Below, one piece after another: positions 18,620 to 26,954 of a DNA stretch of 64,000 nt. The position numbers were made by a program, and so were the translations under genes. Numbering within the stretch: position 1 is the first letter of the stretch; each line of letters starts with the position of its first letter. Where the stretch lies: NCBI GenBank assembly GCA_021531755.1, contig JADYUK010000006.1:97216-161215 (forward strand), written 5' to 3'. The notes under the pieces were generated by a model. It made no database searches, was not told where the DNA came from, and saw only the letters and a program-made list of their open reading frames with translations. This DNA comes from Hoylesella loescheii. GTDB lineage: Bacteria; Bacteroidota; Bacteroidia; Bacteroidales; Bacteroidaceae.

Positions 18620-19513
18620 ATGAATATTCTTGTAACAGGATGCAACGGCCAGCTTGGCAATGCCCTGCAGCTCTTGCAGCCATCATATGCAAACCATACA
18701 TTCTATAATACCGACATACAGCAATCAGCAGACGGAGTGGTCAACTATAGCCAGCTCGATATCACAGACGATGTAGCAGTGGAGTCATTCGTCAAGGAGT
18801 GCCGGATAGATGGTATTATTAACTGTGCAGCATATACTGCTGTAGACAAGGCGCAGAGCGATGTTGAATTGTGCACCAAGCTTAATTCTACAGCACCACA
18901 CATCCTCGCATGTGCAGCAGAGAGAATAGGCGCATGGCTCATACAAGTGTCGACAGACTACGTATTCAATGGTGAGCACCATGTACCATACAGAGAGGAT
19001 GAGAAGACATGTCCCAACAGTGTGTATGGAATGACAAAACTTGAGGGCGAGAGAAGAGCGATGGAATCCTGTCCACATACAATGATTATCCGCACCGCAT
19101 GGTTGTACTCAGAATTCGGGAGAAATTTTGTGAAGACAATGATATCCCTCGGACGTACGAAGGATGAATTAGGGGTGATATTCGACCAGATAGGCTCTCC
19201 CACATATGCAACTGATCTTGCCACAGCTATCATGGCTGCTGTCGACAAAGGAGTACCGTCTGGAATATTCCATTTCAGCAACGAAGGAGCAATCTCATGG
19301 TATGACTTTACAAAGGCCATCCATCGAATCGCCGGTATAACCAGTTGCAAAGTAAACCCTATACATACTTATGAGTACCCTACACCGGCTGCACGTCCTC
19401 ATTATAGTGTATTGGACAAGACGAAGATAAAAAATGCGTTAGGCATAAAGATTCCTTACTGGGAGGACAGCCTTGCCATTTGCATTCAGCATATCTGTGC
19501 TGAGGAAAGATAG
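18620..19513 (+). CDS. rfbD: dTDP-4-dehydrorhamnose reductase
   Basis: 297 residues, an extended SDR. The NAD(P)-binding loop is 'ILVTGCNGQLGNAL' (3-16). 'STDYVFNG' and 'YGMTKLEGE' hold the Tyr-x3-Lys catalytic pair. 'IIRTAWLYSEFGRNFVKTM' and the C-terminal 'RPHYSVLDKTKIKNALG' are typical of RmlD. It makes the last step of dTDP-L-rhamnose synthesis for surface glycans. The other rml genes are not in the window. Release factor 3 follows 178 bases downstream. Confidence 0.94.
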   Translation: MNILVTGCNGQLGNALQLLQPSYANHTFYNTDIQQSADGVVNYSQLDITDDVAVESFVKECRIDGIINCAAYTAVDKAQSDVELCTKLNSTAPHILACAAERIGAWLIQVSTDYVFNGEHHVPYREDEKTCPNSVYGMTKLEGERRAMESCPHTMIIRTAWLYSEFGRNFVKTMISLGRTKDELGVIFDQIGSPTYATDLATAIMAAVDKGVPSGIFHFSNEGAISWYDFTKAIHRIAGITSCKVNPIHTYEYPTPAARPHYSVLDKTKIKNALGIKIPYWEDSLAICIQHICAEER

Positions 19514-19691
19514 TGCATGCAACATTCATCATAGATGCATCACAAGAAACTGCCACATTCATCCAACCTATTAGTCAACAGACTACACTCCACTTGGCCA
19601 CTTTCCTACGAAAGAGAATCAAATTCACGAGGCCGATGAGAGCGATAAGTGACACAATAATCAAGTTTAATCAGATAATAACAAAAGAAAC

Positions 19692-21260
19692 GTGAATCCA
19701 GAAATAGAACGCCGCAGGACATTCGCCATTATATCACATCCTGATGCCGGTAAGACAACGCTTACGGAGAAGTTCCTCCTCTTTGGCGGTCAAATACAGG
19801 TGGCAGGTGCAGTAAAAAGCAATAAGATAAGAAAAAGCGCTACATCTGACTGGATGGAAATAGAGAAACAACGTGGTATCTCTGTCTCCACATCAGTCAT
19901 GGAATTTGATTATCGTGACTATAAGGTCAACATTCTGGACACTCCCGGACACCAGGACTTCGCCGAAGACACTTTCCGTACGCTCACAGCTGTTGATTCT
20001 GCTATTATTGTTGTCGACGGTGCAAAAGGTGTCGAGACACAGACAAGAAAACTGATGGAAGTCTGCCGGATGCGCAACACCCCTGTCATAATATTCATAA
20101 ACAAGATGGACCGTGAGGGACGTGATCCTTTTGATCTTCTTGACGAATTAGAACAAGAGCTTCAAATACATGTCCGTCCTTTATCGTGGCCTATAAACCA
20201 AGGAGTAAAATTCAAGGGAGTATATAATATATACGAAAATCAGTTGAATCTCTTCACTCCTGACAAACAGAGGGTGACAGAGAAAATTGAGGTAGATATT
20301 GACAGCGATGAACTTGACAACCAGATAGGAGAGGCCGATGCAAAACAGTTACGAGATGACCTTGAGCTTGTAGCAGGTGTATACCCGGAATTTGAGGTTG
20401 ATACATATCGCTCGGCAGAGGTTGCTCCAGTCTTCTTTGGTTCAGCCTTGAATAATTTCGGAGTTCAGGAGCTGCTCGACTGTTTTGTTGAGATAGCCCC
20501 TTCCCCTCGTCCGACCAAGGCCGAGGAACGTGATGTCAATCCAGATGAACAGAAATTTACAGGATTCATCTTCAAGATTACGGCAAATATTGACCCCAAC
20601 CATCGTTCATGTATAGCATTCTGCAAAGTATGCTCAGGAAAATTTGTGCGTAACCAACCGTACCTCCATGTTCGTCAGAACAAGACTCTCAGATTCTCAT
20701 CTCCAACACAGTTCATGGCTCAGCGTAAATCCACTATTGATGAGGCATGGGCAGGAGACATTGTTGGACTACCAGACAATGGGATATTCAAGATAGGCGA
20801 CACGTTGACTGAAGGTGAGCGTATCCATTTCAGAGGACTCCCCTCGTTCTCGCCTGAGCTTTTCAAATATATAGAGAATGATGACCCGATGAAGTCAAAA
20901 CAACTTGAGAAAGGCATCAACCAGCTCATGGACGAGGGAGTGGCTCAGCTGTTCATAAACCAGTTTAATGGACGCAAAATCATCGGTACTGTAGGTCAAC
21001 TCCAGTTTGAGGTGATACAATACCGTCTTGAGAATGAGTATAATGCACGTTGCCGTTGGGAACCATTACATCTATACAAGGCATGTTGGATTGAGAGCGA
21101 TGACGAGAAAGAGCTGGAGAATTTCAAGAAAAGGAAATACCAGTATATGGCTAAAGACCGTGAGGGACGTGACGTTTTCCTGGCAGATTCCGGTTATGTC
21201 CTCCAAATGGCTCAAGAAGACTTCAAGAATATCAAGTTCCATTTCACGTCTGAGTTCTGA
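19692..21260 (+). CDS. prfC: Peptide chain release factor 3
   Basis: 522 residues with a GTG start at 19692; a purine-rich stretch precedes it. GTPase motifs: G1 'HPDAGKTT' (16-23), G3 'DTPGHQDF', G4 'NKMD'. '[12 protein letters not shown]' right after G1 separates RF3 from EF-G. Domain II and a C-terminal domain with '[18 protein letters not shown]' follow. RF3 releases RF1/RF2 from the ribosome after peptide hydrolysis, at the cost of GTP. It stands between rfbD and the sigma factor gene. Confidence 0.96.
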   Translation: MNPEIERRRTFAIISHPDAGKTTLTEKFLLFGGQIQVAGAVKSNKIRKSATSDWMEIEKQRGISVSTSVMEFDYRDYKVNILDTPGHQDFAEDTFRTLTAVDSAIIVVDGAKGVETQTRKLMEVCRMRNTPVIIFINKMDREGRDPFDLLDELEQELQIHVRPLSWPINQGVKFKGVYNIYENQLNLFTPDKQRVTEKIEVDIDSDELDNQIGEADAKQLRDDLELVAGVYPEFEVDTYRSAEVAPVFFGSALNNFGVQELLDCFVEIAPSPRPTKAEERDVNPDEQKFTGFIFKITANIDPNHRSCIAFCKVCSGKFVRNQPYLHVRQNKTLRFSSPTQFMAQRKSTIDEAWAGDIVGLPDNGIFKIGDTLTEGERIHFRGLPSFSPELFKYIENDDPMKSKQLEKGINQLMDEGVAQLFINQFNGRKIIGTVGQLQFEVIQYRLENEYNARCRWEPLHLYKACWIESDDEKELENFKKRKYQYMAKDREGRDVFLADSGYVLQMAQEDFKNIKFHFTSEF

Positions 21261-21482
21261 TATAATCCAGGAATATACTGAAAACAAATGGCCTCATATG
21301 ATGCTATTATCGTGGTGAAGCTATGCACGAAAGAAGCGATGTGTTTGCACTAATTGTGACACTAAAAAAACACAAGCACAAGCTGCATCATATAACCATA
21401 CCGATTAATAGAGAGTCCTCTGGTATATATCATTTGGGATATTTGTAAAAACAGCTATACATCAATAATAACGAATACCACT

Positions 21483-22316
21483 ATGACACAGCGCGACAAC
21501 AAACTGCTTGACCAGTATCTTCGCGAGATAGGTCATGAGATAACGATTTCTCCTGAGGATGAGCGGGAGTTGGTTGAACTCATCAGCAAAGGCGATGCAA
21601 AGGCAAAAGAACGTCTCGTCACATCACATCTTAACCTTGTGATTAAGATTGCGCGCCGTCACGCGGATAAAGGCATTGAACTTTCTGACCTTGTTAATGA
21701 GGGAAATATCGGACTCATTGAAGCTGTCGGGCAGTTTGATGTGTCTCGTGGAGTAAGGTTTGCATCTTTCGCCACGAGATACATCCGCAAAGCGATACTA
21801 CGAGCTATAGCAACACAAAGCCGAACCGTATCCGTCCCAGAGAAAGATGTGACGAGAGTTAACAAGATAAACAGGATGCGCACAATTTTCGAGCAGGAGA
21901 ACGAACGGCGTCCTAATATTAACGAGATAGCTGAAAAAGCCGGAATCGATGAGTCACGCATCAAGTCAACTATGAAGGCAAGTACAAGAGGCACATCAAT
22001 TGATGCCCCAATAAAAGAAGGAGGTAAGACAACTCTTGTAGACAAGCTGAGCGATACCGATTCCGATTCCACTGACGAGCTTACATCACTCGAAGCTTTA
22101 CGCTCAGAGATAAAGCGTTCAGTAACCCTTCTTCACCAAAGAGAACGCCAGGTCCTCTCAGCTTATTTCGGCATCGAGGGAGAAGAGATGACACTTGCAG
22201 AGATTGCAGCAAAGTACGGTTACACTCGAGAGAGGGTACGTCAGATACGTAAGAAAGGACTGCGTCATCTAAGGTCAGTGACAAAGGACAAAGCGTTGAG
22301 AAGCTATCTTTCATAA
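21483..22316 (+). CDS. Sigma-70 family factor, primary-like (group 2 type)
   Basis: 277 residues. It starts 'DNKLLDQYLREIGHEI', like the short Bacteroidetes primary sigma. Region 2 is 'SHLNLVIKIARRHADKGIELSDLVNEGNIGL' in order, then 'VRFASFATRYIRKAILRAIATQSR', region 3, and region 4.2 'TRERVRQIRKKGLRHLR' near residue 245. The expected 'YAVWWIRQSI' of the housekeeping factor (recalled) is replaced here by 'FATRYIRKAI', so this is probably a second, alternative primary-type factor rather than RpoD itself. It reprograms RNA polymerase promoter choice. It is followed by an uncharacterised secreted-protein gene. Confidence 0.88.
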   Translation: MTQRDNKLLDQYLREIGHEITISPEDERELVELISKGDAKAKERLVTSHLNLVIKIARRHADKGIELSDLVNEGNIGLIEAVGQFDVSRGVRFASFATRYIRKAILRAIATQSRTVSVPEKDVTRVNKINRMRTIFEQENERRPNINEIAEKAGIDESRIKSTMKASTRGTSIDAPIKEGGKTTLVDKLSDTDSDSTDELTSLEALRSEIKRSVTLLHQRERQVLSAYFGIEGEEMTLAEIAAKYGYTRERVRQIRKKGLRHLRSVTKDKALRSYLS

Positions 22317-22467
22317 TAAGAACCATGCTGCAAGATAGGCAATTACAATCAGTCTTGGTGAAAAAGATGCACATATTGGGAAGTATCTTCTCTTAAGGCT
22401 GATTCCTAACAGAGCGTTACAAATAAATTATCATTTCAGAGACAAACCATACAAAATCAAACCCTAT

Positions 22468-22893
22468 ATGATTAGAAAATTAATGGCATTGACGTTGTTA
22501 GCATCTATGATGTTGACACTCTCAGCTAAGAAGAAGAACACTTCAGCCACGAAAATAGATACAAGGACAATATACATGTATGGCATCTCCCCGTCGTTCA
22601 ATGATACCATAGTGTATATGACTGATGTCCAGGTCGTTGACAGTGCTTATTTCGAGTCAAAGCATATTCTCGGAGGGTTCACAAGCTATGTTGACCAGCT
22701 GAACACCTATTTCAAGGAGAAGGGCGACGCAAGACGCACAAATACAGTTTATTTCAAGAAAACACGGAAAAAAGCGGAGAAAGCATATACCAAGTTGCGA
22801 CGTAAATACAACGTGCCAGGAATAGAGCTTAAGATTATACCAACAGGCGAGTTCACTTTTAAGACCGTGGGCAAAGAAGATAAACAAGAGTAA
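22468..22893 (+). CDS. Small secreted protein joined to the kinase-peptidase gene
   Basis: 141 residues with a signal peptide (KLMALTLLASMMLTLSA, cut near residue 20). The mature part is Lys-rich: 'KKKNTSATK' at the start and 'FKKTRKKAEKAYTKLRRKYN' around residue 93. A beta-strand-rich region 'TIYMYGISPSFNDTIVYMTDVQVVD' lies between. I do not recognise a named family. Its stop codon is followed directly by the ATG of the HPr-kinase/S26 gene (no gap), so the two are very likely co-translated. Confidence 0.7.
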   Translation: MIRKLMALTLLASMMLTLSAKKKNTSATKIDTRTIYMYGISPSFNDTIVYMTDVQVVDSAYFESKHILGGFTSYVDQLNTYFKEKGDARRTNTVYFKKTRKKAEKAYTKLRRKYNVPGIELKIIPTGEFTFKTVGKEDKQE

Positions 22894-24369
22894 ATGTCAG
22901 AATACATATTTAACATTGCAGACTGGGTAGTGAAACTGACTTTCGAGAAGGAAGATGCAGAGAATGGTCTGCATATCATTCCTTCTTTTTCCACTTTTCT
23001 TACCAGTTCGCAAGATGAGGCACCATTCCTCCAGTCTGTCATTGTACATGACTGTCTGAAACCCATCCCGAGAGGTAGAAGACAGCACATACGCATATTT
23101 GATACTGGCAATGGAGATACTGTAGTAGACAAATTGGACAATGGAGGATACCAGTTTGTCATACGAGACATATTTAAAAATGACTGTGCCATACTTATTT
23201 GCAATGCTGACTTCTCACACTGTGATATTGCCCTTAATGGGAATAACCGCATGAGAAGATTCGGACTTAACAATGCTATGATGCTTGCCTATGCTTTCGC
23301 TGGTTCTATACGCTCCACACTAATCATACATGCCTCTGTCATCAGGCACAGGGGGTATGGATACGCATTCATTGCAAAAAGCGGGACGGGGAAAAGCACA
23401 CAGACTGCCAACTGGCTAAAGATGATACCCGACTGCGACCTGATGAATGATGATAGTCCGATAATCCGGATAATCGATGGGGTGCCATATATTTATGGTT
23501 CACCATGGAGCGGGAAAACTCCATGCTATAGGAAAATATCAGCCCCCTTGGCAGCTATATCCAAAATTGACAGGAAACCAGAGAATTACGTTGAGAATCT
23601 TCCCCCGTTGGTAGCATTTGCAACGTTGCTCCCATCATGCTCGACAATGAAATGGGATTCTTCTATCTATACGAAGATATGTGACTCTGTTTCAAAGATA
23701 ATCAGCACAACACAAGTTTATGTACTCCATTGCACTCCTGATGCTGAATCTGCCCTTGTCTGCCATAAAGCCATCTGTAAGCATGATACCGATACATTAT
23801 GCTCCGCACATTATTCTATGCCTTCAGATGACCGGGGCGTAAAGCGTGCATTGAAACGTCTACTCCATCTCTATCCTGTGCCCTCACCCTCATATTGTTC
23901 AAATGCAGTAAATATCCCTTTGAACATTCTCATGCCTGAAATTATAAGGCTCATTAACGAGGGACACACTGTCACTATACCCCTCAAAGGAAACAGCATG
24001 CGACCATTCTTATGCCACAATAGGGATAAGGGCATATTGGGAAAACCAGTCAACATAAAGGTTGGCGACCCAGTGTTAGCTCTCATAAATGGCCACAGGT
24101 ATGTTATGCATCGAATCATAGACATAAACGGCGACGATGTAACACTAAGGGGTGATGGCAACATATCCGTCGAGCGTTGCAAGATGGATGATGTTAAGGC
24201 TCTCGCATTCGCTTTCATACGTAAGGGAAGAAACAAGCCTGACACAATAAAAGGCTATAAATGGAGGGTATACTCCTTCATCTGGACAAGACTATTTCCT
24301 ATCAGGCGACATCTGCTCATGCTTCACCATATGCTCTTCCGCTCTCTTAAGATATTGGATGACAAATAG
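22894..24369 (+). CDS. HPr-kinase-like ATPase fused to S26-type peptidase domain
   Basis: 491 residues. Residues about 125-300 resemble the C-terminal kinase domain of HPr kinase: 'LIIHASVIRHRGYGYAFI', P-loop 'KSGTGKST' (162-169), 'LMNDDSPIIR' (183-192) and 'GSPWSGKT' (202-209). Residues about 345-445 form an S24/S26 peptidase-like domain: 'LKGNSMRPFL' with Ser368, 'GDPVLAL', 'VMHRI' with His406 and 'LRGDGN' (418-423). The Ser/His arrangement matches the S26B signal-peptidase branch. No membrane span is obvious. A PqqD gene follows 93 bases downstream. HprK-like kinases and PqqD proteins occur together in peptide-modification clusters, but no precursor peptide was found, so substrate and role are inferred. 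Confidence 0.8.
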   Translation: MSEYIFNIADWVVKLTFEKEDAENGLHIIPSFSTFLTSSQDEAPFLQSVIVHDCLKPIPRGRRQHIRIFDTGNGDTVVDKLDNGGYQFVIRDIFKNDCAILICNADFSHCDIALNGNNRMRRFGLNNAMMLAYAFAGSIRSTLIIHASVIRHRGYGYAFIAKSGTGKSTQTANWLKMIPDCDLMNDDSPIIRIIDGVPYIYGSPWSGKTPCYRKISAPLAAISKIDRKPENYVENLPPLVAFATLLPSCSTMKWDSSIYTKICDSVSKIISTTQVYVLHCTPDAESALVCHKAICKHDTDTLCSAHYSMPSDDRGVKRALKRLLHLYPVPSPSYCSNAVNIPLNILMPEIIRLINEGHTVTIPLKGNSMRPFLCHNRDKGILGKPVNIKVGDPVLALINGHRYVMHRIIDINGDDVTLRGDGNISVERCKMDDVKALAFAFIRKGRNKPDTIKGYKWRVYSFIWTRLFPIRRHLLMLHHMLFRSLKILDDK

Positions 24370-24462
24370 GGGTGGGAGAGTGTTATGTAAAGTAACCAGC
24401 AGCATGGACAACTGTGAGCAGGTATGATAATCAAGAATGAATAATTAAAGACAAAACATATA

Positions 24463-24738
24463 ATGAAGAAGAAACCAGGCTTTACTCTGCGCTCGCTATG
24501 TGGAGAGACATTCCTTATTGCCGAAGGGCTTGAGAACATCGATTTTACAAACCTTATAGCTGTCAACGAGACAGCCGCCTTCATATGGAACTCTATAGAT
24601 GAGGAAACAGACTTTACAGAAGACGACATAACCAATCTTCTCCTTTCTGAATATGATGTTGAAGAGGAGGAAGCACGTAAAGGAGCCAAAGCATTGATAC
24701 AGAAGATGGTATCATCAGATGTTGTTACAACCCCATAG
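24463..24738 (+). CDS. PqqD-family peptide-binding protein
   Basis: 91 residues. The sequence 'GFTLRSLCGETFLIAEG' followed by 'NLIAVNETAAFIWNSI' and 'EARKGAKALIQKMVSSDVV' follows the PqqD/RiPP-recognition-element pattern: three strands, then three helices. In known systems PqqD-like proteins bind the leader of a ribosomal peptide and hand it to a modifying enzyme. It lies downstream of the HPr-kinase/S26 fusion. No radical-SAM enzyme or precursor gene is seen next to it. Confidence 0.85.
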   Translation: MKKKPGFTLRSLCGETFLIAEGLENIDFTNLIAVNETAAFIWNSIDEETDFTEDDITNLLLSEYDVEEEEARKGAKALIQKMVSSDVVTTP

Positions 24739-25126
24739 CCTCCTTTTTCCGGTGTGAGAGGGGTGCCGCTATCTCTCATTCAAGACACAGATTCAATGTC
24801 GGCAGATATTATATCATATTTCTGTTATAATTATTCGGAAGCGATATAAGACTCTTTTTCCAGTTCAGTCAAAGCAGACGCTCTTTGATATTCTGCCTCA
24901 TCGTAATCGGCTCTATGAAACATTGGCGCGGCCCTCAGCACTCGTTTGAGGCGATTTACGTCTTTATCGATTAGCCTGTCAGCACTATGTCGATACACAT
25001 AGTCAGGCTATGAGGGTTTAGCATATCCTGAGGATGGAAGTGAAATCCCGCCGACAATAATAGGGTAGGGCATCCATTAACTTCATCTTCTTGTCTTTCC
25101 ACTTAACCAACTCCAGACATATCACC
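24739..25126. other. Gap with several RNA-like hairpins
   Basis: 388 bases with no convincing gene. Hairpins: cctca/ttgagg near 24933-24952, and agcctg..actatgt/acatagt..caggct around 24972-25012 with an asymmetric bulge. ggatg/catcc pairing near 25032-25076 encloses a 'gaaatcccgcc' stretch. It could be a structured leader of the DMT transporter. No riboswitch class was recognised with confidence. Confidence 0.35.
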
Positions 25127-26044
25127 ATGTGGGTAATACTTGCATTCCTATCTGCCGCACTCCTCGGCTTCTATGATGTTTTCAAGAAACAGAGCCTTAA
25201 GGACAATGCCGTCATACCTGTCCTAATGCTCAACACGCTGTTCTCCTCGCTGCTCTTCGCCCCCTTCATCATTCTGTCGTCATATGGAGTAATCAGCACG
25301 GAGTCACTATTCTACACACCATCGTGCGCCATTGGGACTCATGGATACATATTCTTGAAATCGTGCATAGTCCTCAGCAGCTGGCTCCTTGCCTATTTCG
25401 GACTGAAGCATCTGCCTCTGACCATTGTTGGACCAATTAATGCCACACGTCCGGTTATGGTGCTTCTCGGAGCACTTGTCTTTTTTGCAGAGCGACTGAA
25501 TCTATGGCAGTGGCTTGGAGTGATAGTAGCCCTTATCGGCATAGAGATGTTGAAAAAGACAAGCCGGAGGGAGGGGATAGACTGGTGGCACGACAAATGG
25601 ATATACTTCGTTATTGCCGCCAATATTCTTGGGGCTCTATCTGGCCTTTACGATAAATATCTTATGGCAAGCCCACAGGCAGGCGGAATAGGGCTTGACA
25701 AGATGGCGGTCCAGTCGTGGTATACAATCTACCAGTTTATTATGATGACATGTGTCCTCCTCGTTTTGTGGTACCCTCGCCGAAAACAGTCGACACCATT
25801 CCGCTGGACATGGAGCATACCGCTTATATCCATATTCCTGTCCACGGCCGATTTCGTCTACTTCTATGCCCTTGGGCTGGAGGGAGCCATGATAAGCGTC
25901 GTGTCTATGATTCGCCGCGGCTCTGTCGTCGTCAGCTTTGTCTTTGGAGCATTGCTGCTCCACGAGAAGAATCTCAAATCAAAAGTTCTTGACCTTATAC
26001 TCGTCCTTCTGTCAATGCTCCTACTGTTCATTGGTAGTATGTGA
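25127..26044 (+). CDS. DMT-superfamily (EamA-type) transporter
   Basis: 305 residues from ATG 25127; an in-frame TTG at 25091 would add 12 polar residues and is less likely. Ten hydrophobic spans form two EamA halves. The first half ends with 'VGPINATRPVMVLLGALVFFAE' and the second with 'MISVVSMIRRGSVVVSFVFGALLLHE', the typical conserved motif before the last spans. It probably moves a small metabolite across the inner membrane, in an unknown direction. It is followed 90 bases later by a MaoC hydratase. Confidence 0.87.
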   Translation: MWVILAFLSAALLGFYDVFKKQSLKDNAVIPVLMLNTLFSSLLFAPFIILSSYGVISTESLFYTPSCAIGTHGYIFLKSCIVLSSWLLAYFGLKHLPLTIVGPINATRPVMVLLGALVFFAERLNLWQWLGVIVALIGIEMLKKTSRREGIDWWHDKWIYFVIAANILGALSGLYDKYLMASPQAGGIGLDKMAVQSWYTIYQFIMMTCVLLVLWYPRRKQSTPFRWTWSIPLISIFLSTADFVYFYALGLEGAMISVVSMIRRGSVVVSFVFGALLLHEKNLKSKVLDLILVLLSMLLLFIGSM

Positions 26045-26133
26045 CACCCACTTCCCAAATGCTGTTACCACACAACAAACAGCGCAGTACATATAACAAA
26101 CAACAACAATAAACTATACACGAGAAAAAAACA

Positions 26134-26598
26134 ATGGAAAAGCTCATCATTAACTCTTACGAAGAGTTTGCAGCCCGTCTCTCCACCGAACTTGGAGCAT
26201 CAGAGTGGCTCACTCTCGACCAGGAACGCATAAACCTGTTTGCCGACGCCACACTCGACCATCAGTGGATACACGTCGACACAGAACGTGCAGCTAAAGA
26301 AAGCCCATACAAGTCGACTATCGCCCACGGATACCTGACTCTCTCTGTCCTGCCATATCTCTGGGACCAGATAATTGAGGTGAGAAACATAAAAATGCTT
26401 GTCAACTACGGTATGGACAAGATGCGGTTTGGTCAGCCCGTTGTCTGCGGAAGCCGTGTCCGCCTTGTCGCATCGCTCCACGATATCCAGAACCTCCGCG
26501 GAATATGCAAGACAGAGATAAAGTTCAGAATAGAGATTGAGGGACAACGCAAACCAGCCCTTGAGGGCATCGCATCATTCCTCTACTATTTTAACTGA
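26134..26598 (+). CDS. MaoC-like (R)-specific enoyl hydratase
   Basis: 154 residues, a single hot-dog domain. The hydratase-2 motif is 'FADATLDHQWIHVD' (36-49) with the Asp42-x4-His47 catalytic pair, followed by 'STIAHGYLTLS'. It would hydrate trans-2-enoyl-CoA to (R)-3-hydroxyacyl-CoA. No polyester synthase or beta-oxidation gene is next to it, so the physiological substrate is unclear. A hairpin with a T-run at 26850 ends the plus-strand region. Confidence 0.9.
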   Translation: MEKLIINSYEEFAARLSTELGASEWLTLDQERINLFADATLDHQWIHVDTERAAKESPYKSTIAHGYLTLSVLPYLWDQIIEVRNIKMLVNYGMDKMRFGQPVVCGSRVRLVASLHDIQNLRGICKTEIKFRIEIEGQRKPALEGIASFLYYFN

Positions 26599-26954
26599 TA
26601 AATCATTCAAGGAAAGAGCGTTAACCGCTTCCTTCTACACAAAAAAAATAAACGGTATACTATTCCACACCCCCTCACCTCTATATATGGGGATTACCGA
26701 TAGTGTGCCTATCCAAAAATCGTTGGGTTGCAACTGTGTGTGCGATTCTCTTCTTCGACATGCACAAGCAGTTGCAGCCCATATTTGTTTATGTACGGTT
26801 GTATTTCTGTCGCTTCTACAGGATTGCGGTCCTGCAGATTCTGATATTCAAGGGCATTTCCATAGTGAGCCCTTTTTTTGTTTCATTTGTCACGATATGA
26901 TTTTTGATGAGGTGATATTTGCTCCATGGTATGATTGCAGCATGAATGTCCTTG
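26599..26954. other. Convergent gap between maoC-like gene and hsdR
   Basis: 356 bases. A plus-strand frame at 26703-26900 encodes a hydrophobic 65-residue peptide that I do not trust as a gene. The only supported element is the terminator at 26850-26879. Confidence 0.4.
26850..26879 (+). terminator. Rho-independent terminator
   Basis: Stem aagggc (26850-26855) / gccctt (26869-26874), followed by a T-run to 26879. It faces the convergent hsdR end. Confidence 0.6.

Noticed and set aside
19513..19695. 60-codon frame between rfbD and prfC
   Set aside because: GTG start, no family features, overlaps the prfC start.
24794..24975. Tiny ORFs (17-19 codons) after PqqD as RiPP precursors
   Set aside because: They have no leader-like or core-like pattern; too short to support.
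24972..25076. Cobalamin-type riboswitch
   Set aside because: Only a vague similarity around 'gaaatcccgcc'; conserved boxes are not in place.
26703..26900. 65-residue hydrophobic plus-strand frame before hsdR
   Set aside because: No recognised family and it runs through the terminator hairpin.
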